Source: Tritrichomonas musculus (taxonomy: Eukaryota > Parabasalia > Tritrichomonadida > Tritrichomonadidae). Taken from it: a stretch of 64,000 nt of DNA. The notes under the pieces are model-generated. The model was not told the origin of the DNA and did not search any database. It saw only the letters and a list, made by a program, of their open reading frames with translations. Numbering within the stretch: position 1 is the stretch's first letter; every line of letters starts with the position of its first letter. Made by a program: the position numbers and the translations under genes. Below are positions 53,101 through 62,039 of the stretch, piece after piece. The DNA is taken from NCBI GenBank assembly GCA_039105265.1, contig JAPFFF010000054.1:868001-932000 (forward strand), given 5' to 3'.

Positions 53101-55411
53101 ATGCAGGAATCTCAATCCTTGGTAATGATGTACAGCCTTCAAATGCATTATCATCAATTCTATTTACTGTTGATGAAATAATGATTGATGAAAGCTGAGT
53201 GCATCCTTTGAATGCACTCTTTCCAATAACTTGAACAGATTCAGAAATCTCAACTTTACTCAAAGATGTGCAGCCTTCAAATGCATTATCATCTATTTTT
53301 TCAACAGTTGTTGAAAGAATAATTGATGAAAGTTGCGTGCATCCTTTGAATGCATTCTTTCCAATGATCTGAACAGACTCAGTTATTTCTACTTTAGTCA
53401 GAGATGTGCAGCCTTCAAATGCATTATCATCTATTTTTTCAACTGTTTTTAAAAGAATGATTGTTGATAGATGCGTACATCCTCTGAATGAGCACTTACC
53501 AATGATCTGAACTGACTCAGGAATCTCAACTTTAGTCAGAGATGTGCAACCTTCAAATGCATTATCATCTATTTTTTCAACTGTTTTTGAAAGAATGATT
53601 GTTGATAGGTGTGTACATCCTCTGAATGAGCACTTACCAATGATTTGGACTGACTCAGGAATCTCAACTTTAGTCAGAGATGTGCAGCCTTCAAATGCAT
53701 TTTCATCTATTTTTTCAACTGTTTTTGAAAGAATGATTGTTGATAGGTGTATACAACCTCTGAATGAGCACTTACCAATGACTTGGACTGACTCAGGAAT
53801 CTCAACTTTAGTCAAAGAACTGCAGCCACTGAATGATTCGTCATCGACAATTTTAACTGAATCTGGAATCATTATTTGCGACAATGAAGTACACTTACTA
53901 AATGTAAACTTATCAATAATATTTATTGATGAAGGAATTGATACTTGTTTAAGCAGAGTGCATGACATGAAGCATAATGATTCAATTGTTGTCACTGAAG
54001 GAGGAATCTCGATTTGAGCCAACGAAGAACATTCAGCGAAAGCTTCTTTACCAATGAATTTAACAGAAGCAGGAATTTCAATTTCAGTCAATGCTGAATA
54101 CTCAGCAAAAGACTCTTTTTCAATGACTTCAACCGTTTTTGGAATAACAATTCTCTTCACTGTTTTGATGACCTGAACGATATCTGTTGTTTTCTGTCTG
54201 ATGACGTCAACAGAGTCACCGAAAACAAGCTGATCAAGTTTGTTGCAATCATCAAATGAATTACTTTCAATTGCTGTCCGATAACAATCAATTGTGATCG
54301 AAGCAAGCTGTGTGCAGCCTTTAAACGAGCATTTTCCAATGCTTTGGACTGACGATGGTATCACAATTTCAGTCAGTGAAGAACAACATTCAAATGCATA
54401 GTCATCAATTTTCTTCACTGTTGTTGGAATCGTTATTTGCGTCAATAACGAACATCCGCTGAAGAAATATGGACAAATGTTTTCTATTCGTGCCGGAATT
54501 GTCAGTTCTTTCAGCTTGAATTCATTGATTTGGAAATCAGAAACTTTTTCAATGAAGTTGTTTTCTTTCTTTTCACTCAAAAAACTCAATATTTGATTGA
54601 TCTTTGTTTGAAATATTATCTCTTTCTCATCAAGCTTTTGCTGAAATTCTCTTCTTATTGCTTCATTTCGCTCTTCTTCCTTTTTTTCATCGTGTTCAAA
54701 AAGTGACTCTGAAATGACAAATAATTTTGTATGAATGACGTTAAAATCAACTTGATTTCGATGTTCAAACAACTTTTGCTTAAAATATTTAGGATTGTTC
54801 TGTCCAATAATTTCATTTAAAAATAAAAAAGAAACTTCAAATCCTCGTAATTCAGAATATTTGAATAAAAAATCAATCAATGAAATTTCTGAGGAAATTT
54901 GGTCGTTCAACGATTTCATTTTGTGATTCTCATTTGAGTATTTATATAAAATACGATGAAGGATTTGTACCGGAAGATTCAATAAACGTTCATCATTCAA
55001 ATATTCAAATAAATGGTTGCATAAAATTGTTTCATATATTATGATATCTTGCTTTTGGAAATATTCACTTTTTTTTGTATTTAAAAATTCATTGAGCAAA
55101 TTTTCATGCTCTGTTTCTATATATTTTTCGGTAATATCAATCATTATTGGGAGTTCATATTTATGCGACAAATAATTTAGCGGTATGACATTTTTTTTAT
55201 TTATTTCTATATTTTGATCTTTAAAATAATTAACAAATGCATTAATTGTGCTTTCTGAGAAATCTTTCATAGAATCAAAATCTGAAATAAGATTAATAAC
55301 TAAATTTTCGTCATTACTTGGAATTTCTTTGGCTGAAAAATAATTGGACTGGATATTGAATAAATACGCATTAATAGAATAAAAATGATTATTATAATAA
55401 AGTTTAATCAT
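50141..55411 (-). CDS. Giant BspA-like leucine-rich-repeat protein with BTB-like head
   Basis: A 1756-residue protein. Residues 1-110 look like a BTB/POZ domain (FYSINAYLFNIQSNYF, then FSESTINAFVNYF), followed by a BACK-like helical region to about 240 and a charged coil (EEERNEAIRREFQQKLDEKE). From about 300 to 1400 there are BspA/TpLRR repeats (IPxSVxxIGxxAFxxCxSL). About five near-identical 46-residue pairs stand at 527-767, and a longer block with ITIDCYxT...SFDDCNKL occurs three times (near 374, 789 and 1117). At about 1410 a different linker (IFYCSNIST...) introduces a second set of six repeats; this part is duplicated in arm A. No signal peptide or membrane helix is seen, so it is probably cytosolic, unlike the surface BspA proteins. 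LRR solenoids bind proteins. Confidence 0.9.
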   Translation of the reverse strand: MIKLYYNNHFYSINAYLFNIQSNYFSAKEIPSNDENLVINLISDFDSMKDFSESTINAFVNYFKDQNIEINKKNVIPLNYLSHKYELPIMIDITEKYIETEHENLLNEFLNTKKSEYFQKQDIIIYETILCNHLFEYLNDERLLNLPVQILHRILYKYSNENHKMKSLNDQISSEISLIDFLFKYSELRGFEVSFLFLNEIIGQNNPKYFKQKLFEHRNQVDFNVIHTKLFVISESLFEHDEKKEEERNEAIRREFQQKLDEKEIIFQTKINQILSFLSEKKENNFIEKVSDFQINEFKLKELTIPARIENICPYFFSGCSLLTQITIPTTVKKIDDYAFECCSSLTEIVIPSSVQSIGKCSFKGCTQLASITIDCYRTAIESNSFDDCNKLDQLVFGDSVDVIRQKTTDIVQVIKTVKRIVIPKTVEVIEKESFAEYSALTEIEIPASVKFIGKEAFAECSSLAQIEIPPSVTTIESLCFMSCTLLKQVSIPSSINIIDKFTFSKCTSLSQIMIPDSVKIVDDESFSGCSSLTKVEIPESVQVIGKCSFRGCIHLSTIILSKTVEKIDENAFEGCTSLTKVEIPESVQIIGKCSFRGCTHLSTIILSKTVEKIDDNAFEGCTSLTKVEIPESVQIIGKCSFRGCTHLSTIILLKTVEKIDDNAFEGCTSLTKVEITESVQIIGKNAFKGCTQLSSIILSTTVEKIDDNAFEGCTSLSKVEISESVQVIGKSAFKGCTQLSSIIISSTVNRIDDNAFEGCTSLPRIEIPASVQSIGMYAFKGCSQLASITIDCYQTRVENSSFDDCNKLHQLIFGETVKTIKHKTTDIIQVIKTINSIIIPNTVEIIEEGSFDNYSLMTQIEIPASVRQIGSSCFISCSSLKRVAIPSLITSIYFNCFCKCTSLKQVTFPNTINSIGDDAFFGCTSLSQVIIPPSVISIGERAFSECTSLTQIDIPSSVKVIGSSCFESCTSLRRANISSSMDSITKNAFRKCTSLSQVSIPMSVRSIEEGAFSECSSLSQIEIPSSVALIGSSCFESCTSLKRISIPLSVVHISEKCFSKCTSLSQLPIHNSVKVIDYESFSGCISITKIEIPASVENIGYCAFQCCSQLSSITIDCYQTRIENDSFDECSKLHQFIFGDTVDTIKSKTTEIIKVIKTINSVTIPASVETIEDESFLDYSMLVQIDIPNSVKRIGSSCFKSCSSLKKVVIPSSITIINKGVFNKCASLVQVTIPNTIDSIEDDAFSGCSSLAQVAIPSSVISIGERAFSECTSLTQIDIPSSVKMIGSSCFESCTSLRRVSIPSSIAAINRNCFRKCSSLPQITIPPSIISIEDDVFSQCSLLAQIDVPSSVAQIGHHCFEECSKLEKLSIDPYNTKIYNDTFDDKPALRYLNITYGNRMPDMNKDKRTIFYCSNISTAIFNKFEGKTQTSIMSLVSKMKHNQANPNIQYLADLLAYFASIPNALYKNSYVTIKNENNQESFVLEKDVIENCLNDDYELLKYIQKFSEIEIKLQYPIDNFDTIYEYVKCLKSHCFTLKLRIFITGTESTDLRFSCDEDISTVILDSSITEILSNDDKGSFEGCRSLESIIIPSTVNSIGDSAFYLCSKLAQITIPSSVKTIGKSAFCECSSLAQITIPSSVTSIGGGAFCRCTSLTQVVNQSSIKTIERSTFCECESLVQINIPSSVTAIGGRAFYGCSSLVQIAVPSSVSSIGDDAFGKCSSMTHITLPSSIDASKLSLDSRVTVKKVYLGGWL
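53110..53830 (-). repeat. Tandem 138-bp repeats inside the BspA gene
   Basis: AGCACTTACC recurs at 53491, 53629 and 53767, exactly 138 bases apart, and the intervening DNA is nearly identical. About five units lie in tandem, each coding for two 23-residue LRRs. The low divergence points to recent expansion by unequal exchange or slippage. Confidence 0.85.
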
Positions 55412-55687
55412 TCCAAATTTAAAACGATTATTTTATGGTCGATATTTCAAAGACTAAACCACATTTCATTTTTTTACAAATTTACAATCAACCGTATTAA
55501 TTTTTCTTAATTTTTTAATATAAAAAATTTTATTATTATAATATAAAATTTATTATATTAAAAAATTACTATTACTATTTAAAATGAAATAGATATTAAA
55601 TATAAATAATAATTTTATTTTTTTTCAATTAGTACTTTGAATTTTTCAATAAATAACGATGAAAAAAATACCGCTAATAAAACATTA
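55412..55687. other. Divergent promoter region
   Basis: A 276-base spacer between the BspA gene (minus) and the phosphatase gene (plus), which start back to back. I see no clear initiator in front of either gene. Confidence 0.4.
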
Positions 55688-56973
55688 ATGTCTTCGAAAG
55701 AAAAAACTGAACCAAATAAAGAACAACCTCAAAAAAATGAACAAGAAACGAATAATCAACCAAATGGAGATGCGGATGAGGAAATACCATGTTTTACAGA
55801 ACAATATGCAAAAGATATGGTTAATGATATGATTTCAAAAGGGAAACGTCCTTCAAAAAAAATCACTATTCAAATGATTAAAACTGTTTTTTATACATTT
55901 AAGAGTCTTCCAAATATTGTTGAAATCGATAATTTTAAAAATCTCACAATAGTCGGCGATGTTCATGGTCAATTTCATGATGTTGTCGCAATATTCAATG
56001 AACATGGCTATCCATCTGAAGAAAATCCATATCTTTTCAATGGTGATTTTGTTGATCGTGGACATGAAGGAATTGAAATTTTATTGACGCTTTTTGCATT
56101 CAAAATAGCAAGTCCCAAATCAATTTATCTCAACAGAGGAAATCAGTTTGTTTTTTTAGAAGTGATTTTTTTTTATTGAGAATAATTTTCAATTCAATTC
56201 ATTCGTTTATGAAAAATATTTATTTAAATGATTGATTATCGATCAAAAATAATAAATTTAACAGTCAAACTCAAAAGCAATTTCAAAATTAAACTAATCA
56301 AATTGAATTGAAAATTTTTTTCAATAAAAAAATTTGTCACTTCATTTTTCATTTCATCTAACATTTCAGTGAAGTTGCAGTCATGAACCAATATTATGGA
56401 TTCACAGAAGAATGCGTTGAAAAGTACGGTGCTGAGTTTTACAAGTACTTTTTAAGTGTTTTTTACACGCTTCCTTTTGCACACATCATAAACCATTCAA
56501 TTTTTGTGGTTCACGGCGGTTTATGTCGTAATCAATCATTGACCATATCTGACATTCAAAAGCTTGACAGATTCGGTGACCCAAATCCAACAACAACTCT
56601 TTACGACCTCCTCTGGAGTGACCCTTTCAACGGCAGCGGAATCACATCGTCAGACCGCGCGCACAACGGCGACGCAATCACAATTTTCTTTGGAACAGAC
56701 GTTACTGAGAGGTTCCTGAAGACGTACAATTTGAAGCTGCTTGTTCGCTCACACGAGGTCCAAGAGGCAGGCTACAGCGTCGTGCAGAACGGAAAATGCA
56801 TGACTGTCTTCTCAGCGCCGAATTACATGGGAAAGGTCGGAAACAAAGGCGCAATCGTAAAGTTCCGCTTTGAAGAAAATGGCGACATTAAAAGTAACAA
56901 AGTTATCCAGTTTGACTCCGTTCAGCCTTGGGATGACGAAATCACTAAAAACACAAAAGAAACAGACGAATAA
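55688..56973 (+). CDS. PPP-family Ser/Thr protein phosphatase, two exons
   Basis: Exons 55688-56145 and 56370-56973 join to 353 residues; neither part alone is complete. All metal-binding signatures of the PP1/PP2A/calcineurin superfamily are present: GDVHGQ, NGDFVDRG, LNRGNHE (created only by splicing), VVHGGLC, LLVRSHEVQEAGY and SAPNY. Catalysis uses two metal ions to hydrolyse phosphoserine or phosphothreonine. The first 50 residues are a disordered K/E/N/Q-rich extension, and TEQYAKDMVNDMI precedes the core. The sequence is divergent enough that assignment to PP1, PP2A or PP5 is unsafe. The ATG at 55688 is used because the frame further up starts with TTG. Exon 2 has a much higher G/C content than exon 1. 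Confidence 0.92.
56146..56369 (+). other. Spliceosomal intron, 224 bases
   Basis: It begins GTTTGT and ends TCTAACATTTCAG. The CTAAC branch region fused to the 3' AG is the trichomonad hallmark (ACTAACACACAG in Trichomonas). Removing 56146-56369 joins GGAAATCA to TGAAGTT and restores the invariant RGNHE motif in frame. Retention reads into stops. The 5' site has T instead of the usual A at position 3. Confidence 0.93.
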
Positions 56974-57549
56974 ATAAATAAAATAATATAAATAAAATTA
57001 ATATTAATGATAGTAAAAGCCTAATCTTTACAAAACAATTATGCTACTAATTAGTAAACCCTAGTTTGTATTTGAATATTACTAATTGCAAGCATATAAT
57101 TAAAAAGAATGCTAATTTTGCTTTAAGGAAAATGTATAAAAATTTTTTATTTATTTAATATACTCATGTTTTACATTACTTTTATGAGTTTCATCTTTTT
57201 GAATGAATCATATCACTTCACTATCATACTCTTCATACTTTTTATTATAGAAAAAAGTGACAATTCTTTTTTGGATTATTCAAAAAGTGAAAATTTCCAG
57301 CAGTATATTCGTTCTAAATGTCTCATGAGACATAAGTAAAGTCAACTTTCACTTTACAAAAAATTACTTTTCAAATTGATTCATCATTAATTTACAAATG
57401 AGATAACTGCTGTGAATATATAAAACTACTGAAAAAGTTGAAATTAGCAATTTAAATATGATGTTCAAAAAAAACTTTTTGAAAATTTTATAATTTAAAA
57501 ATAATAACATATTTTATTTAAAATTAGCAAATTAATCAATTAAATCAAA
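56974..57549. other. Spacer between converging genes
   Basis: No gene. A perfect 16-base palindrome ATGTCTCATGAGACAT lies at 57318-57333. Confidence 0.45.
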
Positions 57550-58590
57550 TTAAAGCTCACCTGAAAATGAATTTGGTTCTTCAGCAGAATAATCTGATGA
57601 GTTTGAATTGTCATTTGCTGAATCCGAACTACTTTCAGCGTTCAATGCCTCGACGACTGGATCTTGAGGAGGATGCGGGCATGGGTCGTAAATTGGGTCG
57701 TTCATTATTGCTGGGTCGGTTGACTCGCAAGCGACTGAGTGACCGAAACGGTTCATGAAAGCATTCAATCTTTCGACGATTCTTTTAGCCGAAATTGAAG
57801 GATCGTCGTAGAGGATCTTGCAGAAGTAGTAAGTGAAGACGCCGTGAGATCTTCTTCCTTCTTTAGAGCTTGGATCGGTGCTCTTGATCGTGTGGAACAG
57901 AAGCATTGGCGATGGGTTTGGATTTCCAAGTTTTGTGACCTGTGAAATGTCGTAGACAGATCCGTCAGATGTGCAATCTGAAACGAAGACAACCTTGCAT
58001 TTACCGTTGTTATCGCGTGCAGTCAAATGGCCGAATTGTTGAGCTGTTACAAACTTGTCGTGTTTGAATTCAATTGCATGTTGGCCGCTCTCACATGCAT
58101 CTGGTCCTGAATAGTAGACTGTTAAGTTTTCTGTCGTGTGGAACAGGAAGAATTGAAGGTATTTAGGATAGTTTCCTTGTATGCAGTTGTGTAGGTAGAA
58201 AACTTTGAAGCCTAATCGATGATGATATAATCCGAAGAGATATCCATCGTTCATCGCACCGATCTTTGGATCATGCTTGTGGTGTTCAATTGTATTCACG
58301 AGAATTAAGCAAACTTTGTCATATCCGCCTCTTGGCATGGAATCTCTGCTGACATGATTTAATCGACGGGCAATACGTTTGAATGCTCTACGAAGTTTCT
58401 TCTCATTGTTGACATGACGGATTTTTTGGAATTTCTTCACTGAGAATTCATTGTTTTTCTTCAGCATTTTGGTTGTCCTGTGCTCATAATGTGGATGCTT
58501 TTGTTTTTTATCTGGCTTGTCATAGCAGGTGTTGTTGTCGGCTTCTGCATCTATGCCTTTTTGGAAATCATCAAGTACGTAGTTTTGCAT
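57550..58590 (-). CDS. Caspase/metacaspase-like protein lacking the catalytic His
   Basis: A 346-residue protein. A basic N-terminal 85 residues precede a caspase-type core: YDKVCLILVNTIEH (first strand), AMNDGYLFGLYHHRLGFKVF (the helix after it), then LTVYYSGPDA where active enzymes have YYSGHG, and VFVSDCTSDGS where they have D-C-x-S-G. So the histidine position is Pro163-Asp164, while the Cys206 region is kept. This predicts a pseudo-enzyme or a very altered peptidase. A disordered acidic Ser/Asn tail follows residue 310. G/C content is high for the window, suggesting good expression. Trichomonads have several metacaspase-like proteins. An initiator-like TCATT (A at 58609) lies 19 bases upstream. 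Confidence 0.75.
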   Translation of the reverse strand: MQNYVLDDFQKGIDAEADNNTCYDKPDKKQKHPHYEHRTTKMLKKNNEFSVKKFQKIRHVNNEKKLRRAFKRIARRLNHVSRDSMPRGGYDKVCLILVNTIEHHKHDPKIGAMNDGYLFGLYHHRLGFKVFYLHNCIQGNYPKYLQFFLFHTTENLTVYYSGPDACESGQHAIEFKHDKFVTAQQFGHLTARDNNGKCKVVFVSDCTSDGSVYDISQVTKLGNPNPSPMLLFHTIKSTDPSSKEGRRSHGVFTYYFCKILYDDPSISAKRIVERLNAFMNRFGHSVACESTDPAIMNDPIYDPCPHPPQDPVVEALNAESSSDSANDNSNSSDYSAEEPNSFSGEL

Positions 58591-59218
58591 CGAAATATAA
58601 AATAAAAATGAAGTCTTTTCACATCAATTATAGATTAATTCCATAAAAATAATATTTCCTTCAGAAAAAGTTTTGAGATAGAAATTATTTATTCAATTTT
58701 TCTCGATAGCTTTTTTGAATAGGTGATTTCTTTGAAAAAGTTTTAAGATATTATTAATTCCTCAGAATATTTCAATGGAAAACAATTATCAAAAATTTTA
58801 AAAAAAATGGCTCAAATTTGACGTAAACCATTGATCAATGGATAGTTTAGAAAAAGAGTCAAATTAAAAGCAATACTTTTTCTATGGTAACATATCCAGT
58901 AAAAAATCATTCAAATTCTTTCATTTAACGAAGGAAGATTCAAAATAATAAAAAAATATTAAAATGGAATTATAATTAAATATCATATTATCCTTAAAAG
59001 TGGTTGAAAATGCATATATACATATTAACCCGGATAATTAATCAGTAATAGCTCTTGGAATTCTAAAAATATCACCAAGGCCATTAAGGGCGTACGTCCA
59101 ATTCCATGATCAGAATTCAATGAGATTCAATGTTGACAAGTTTACAACATTTTTGGGACGGACGCCCTTAAGTTATCTAATATTGACATGTTATGTAAAA
59201 AATTGGAAAATTTCCAAA
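58591..59218. other. Divergent spacer with an inverted-repeat element
   Basis: No gene. It holds the TTAA-flanked 80-base element directly in front of the short BspA-like gene. Confidence 0.45.
59084..59171. mobile_element. 80-bp TTAA-flanked inverted-repeat element
   Basis: GGGCGTACGTCC from 59088 is inverted as GGACGGACGCCC ending at 59167, with TTAA on both sides (59084-59087 and 59168-59171). It is a miniature relative in style of the other TTAA elements. It ends 48 bases before the ATG of the next gene, so it occupies the promoter position. Confidence 0.7.
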
Positions 59219-60208
59219 ATGATTCAAAGCAATTCTGTTACATCAGGCATTGAAGAAAATCCAAAATGTAATTTCACATATAATGGACATTCATATTCAT
59301 TTGATATCAGATTTTCAATTTCAAAGTCCAATCTTATTTGGAATAATTTAGATCAGATTAAGACCAAATTAAAAATAGATTTATTTGAAAACGAAAACAT
59401 TGAACTTGATGAAGAAGTAATTAATGACTTTATTTCATATTTGAATAACGAATCAAATCAATTGACGATCACAGATAATAATGTGTTTACATTAAATGAG
59501 CTTTCCAAGACATTTCAAACGCCATTATTACAGAAAAACATTGATAAATACATAAATGAACATCAAAACGAGCTGTTACCAAAATTACTAAATCATTCAC
59601 AATTGACAGCAAATGATGAAAAAATCATATCACATCATCTAATTGAATACATAAGCAATAAGCAATTAAGCTCACTTCAACCTGAAGTTATAAGTCGCAT
59701 CCTTGCCAATTACAGAAAAGAAAACAAAAATAATCTTGAAGACGAAAGAAAAGTGACTGATTTCATCATTAAACTTTTTCTTAAAAATCAACGAAATTTG
59801 TCATTTTTGTTCCAATACATCGACTATGAAAACGACATCATTTTCCAAGAGTTTTTGAATTCAATTCTAGCATCAAAAATATTTGATGTTGTCAATTTTC
59901 AATTTTTTCCAAATGACTTTTTGAAAAAAATTATTTTGTTGAATAGAAAAGATCAATCGCAAAACATGAAATCAACAACACAAACAATTAAAAGTGAAAA
60001 AGAAATTTTGCTTGAAATTGAACAATCACTTCGTAAGAAAGAAACAAAGGTTATTGAAGTACCAAACGGAATAACAACAATTTCTAAAGGCGCATTCAAT
60101 AACACAGACATTGAAGAAGTTATTTTGCCTGAATCGTTGATTTCAATCGAAGATGAAACATTCGCTTATTGCACAAAATTAAGAAAAGTGACAATTAAAT
60201 CACAATAA
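59219..60208 (+). CDS. Short BspA-like protein with BTB-like head
   Basis: A 329-residue protein from the ATG at 59219; the frame extends 33 codons further up but that part lies in the inverted-repeat element. The head (NFTYNGHSYSFDIRF, then VINDFISYLNN) and the following helical region (QLTANDEKIISHHLIEYIS, SLQPEVISRILANYRKEN) have the same order as in the 1756-residue BspA protein. Only one and a half to two LRR units remain at the C-terminus (KVIEVPNGITTISKGAFNN, then EEVILPESLISIEDETF). It is either a naturally short member or a gene that lost its repeats. Function is likely protein binding; no enzyme motif is present. Confidence 0.8.
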   Translation: MIQSNSVTSGIEENPKCNFTYNGHSYSFDIRFSISKSNLIWNNLDQIKTKLKIDLFENENIELDEEVINDFISYLNNESNQLTITDNNVFTLNELSKTFQTPLLQKNIDKYINEHQNELLPKLLNHSQLTANDEKIISHHLIEYISNKQLSSLQPEVISRILANYRKENKNNLEDERKVTDFIIKLFLKNQRNLSFLFQYIDYENDIIFQEFLNSILASKIFDVVNFQFFPNDFLKKIILLNRKDQSQNMKSTTQTIKSEKEILLEIEQSLRKKETKVIEVPNGITTISKGAFNNTDIEEVILPESLISIEDETFAYCTKLRKVTIKSQ

Positions 60209-60503
60209 AAACAAAAATTATGATAATTTATTTCGAAATTTCTCAACATTAAATAATTTAATACACTCAATGTAGTGACTTTTGAGTATAAATTTAATTC
60301 CAAAATTCATGTATTGTGAAAAGAATTTGTAAATGATTTTTTTTTAAATTTCTTCCATTTTTTTGATTTTTAATTTTGTGTAAGCTCATTTAATTTTTTC
60401 AATTGAAAGTTAGATTTGGGCAGCTTTTTCATTTTTTTTAAATTTTATGTTTGGCGAACCTAAGATTTTATTTCTTTATAGACGATTAAATCCATCAAGC
60501 GCA

Positions 60504-60875
60504 ATGGACAACGGAAGATTTGTGAATTCAAATGGAGAAGTTTTTACATTTAATTATGATAATCATCAGTTATATGGGATCAATCAAATTTATGAATTTT
60601 GCAAAACATTAAATACAAAAACTCCTTTGGAAGAAGTTTCAAGGCAAGAAATATTAAATGCTTACAAATTAATGAGTTCTATTTCAAATATAAAAATCAA
60701 AAAAAGACTCTCTGGATTTGACGCAGGTCATAAAACATTGTATGCTATTTGTGATGATGAATTTGTTGAATTATCAGTTAAAGGTAATGAAAAAGGATAC
60801 ATTAACAACGAAACAGCTCAAAAAATTTTTGACATTCTTAAGAAAAATAACTTTTTCGATATAAAAAAAGATTAA
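60504..60875 (+). CDS. Unknown small protein, 123 residues
   Basis: I do not recognise this gene with certainty. From the ATG at 60504 it encodes MDNGRFVNSNGEVFTFNYDN..., with a helical middle (EEVSRQEILNAYKLMSSI) and a C-terminal part SGFDAGHKTLYAICDDEFVEL, ending in KIFDILKKNNFF. The DAG-x4-YA...G...N..A..I...L pattern is like small uncharacterised bacterial proteins, which hints at lateral origin but is only a resemblance. A start 19 codons earlier at 60447 is possible. It lies 295 bases after the short BspA-like gene on the same strand. Confidence 0.55.
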   Translation: MDNGRFVNSNGEVFTFNYDNHQLYGINQIYEFCKTLNTKTPLEEVSRQEILNAYKLMSSISNIKIKKRLSGFDAGHKTLYAICDDEFVELSVKGNEKGYINNETAQKIFDILKKNNFFDIKKD

Positions 60876-62039
60876 ATTGAAATATTACTTAATATTTTCA
60901 TGTTTTTTTTTTAAAACTTTTGATTGAATCTTATTTGTTAGAGGTATGATATCATTATGCTTTTATATATTATATACTAAATGATAAATATATTGATATA
61001 GTTTGTTATAAAATATCTTCAACAAGTCTTTCAAAAAAATCGATTTTTTATTGGGAAATCGGATTTGCCCGTAATCGGATTTGCCCGCAGCAGTTAATGT
61101 CAAAATTGGCCTTTATCGTTCTTCAGAAAATAAAAGCTTGGAACTTTTTTGCACTTTTGCAAAAAATACCATGAGTAGCTACTCATGGTGTTAGTTTTGT
61201 AGTAAAATCATCCTGAAAATGCGTTTTTTTGAATACTTTTAAAAAAATCGTTTTAATAAATTGAGAGACCTATTATCAAAAAGATATTGAATTAGTTCTG
61301 AAAATATTGAATTAAAAATTTGTTTTCCATATTCTCTAGTTTTTATAATTTATTTTAAAATATAAAATATTATTATATCTTTGAAATATTTTCTATTAAT
61401 AAATATTAGATTTGTAAAATATTGAACAGCCTATATATTATGATAAAATAATTTTTCAAAAAAAAAAAGAAATTTGAATACTTTATTAGTGAATTTTTGA
61501 TCTATAAATATTGTAATGAAATTTGATTTTCGTTCAATCCTTTTAATATATAATATTTTATTCAATATATTATATTAAATTCTATATTCACTCGCCATAA
61601 TAGTGCTTTTGTAGAGAGAAACAAAAAATATGGAAATAATTGATTTTTCCTTTATACGAATATATATACATCTTCTTATACATGAACAAATAAAAGTATT
61701 ATGGCTATAATAAAGAAATTCCAAAAGTGTTGTCACAATTATTCGTAATTATTCATTTTAGGGAATTACACTTATATATTTTAATATTGAAATAAATTAA
61801 ATTGTTATAATATATAATAACTGTAATATAAAGTGAATAATAAATAAAGAAAAAGATAAATATAAAAATATCAGTAATAATATTTCAAAGAAAATTAACT
61901 TTTTAAGGGAAATTCAGAACAGACGTTAAAAATAATAAATATAAATATCATGGAATATAGCATTTAAAAATCTAATATTAATTAAAAAATAAATATATGA
62001 ATTTATATAAAGATAAATAAAGACTATAAAATGTATAAA
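60876..62039. other. Gene-free spacer
   Basis: No gene. Contains a tandem pair AATCGGATTTGCCCG at 61057-61071 and 61073-61087, and a perfect 22-base palindrome centred near 61180 (ACCATGAGTAG/CTACTCATGGT) that recurs, slightly changed, near 32235. Confidence 0.5.

Noticed and set aside
53544-54017. 157-codon plus-strand frame opposite the BspA gene
   Set aside because: A mirror of the tandem LRR coding repeats on the other strand; its repetitiveness comes from the real gene.
56074-56180. Reading the phosphatase as two separate genes
   Set aside because: The first part would end inside a metal-binding motif (RGNQ...). Splicing restores RGNHE and frame, so an intron is the better explanation.
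57318-57333. 16-base palindrome ATGTCTCATGAGACAT
   Set aside because: A single occurrence in a spacer between converging genes, with no associated element or second copy seen.
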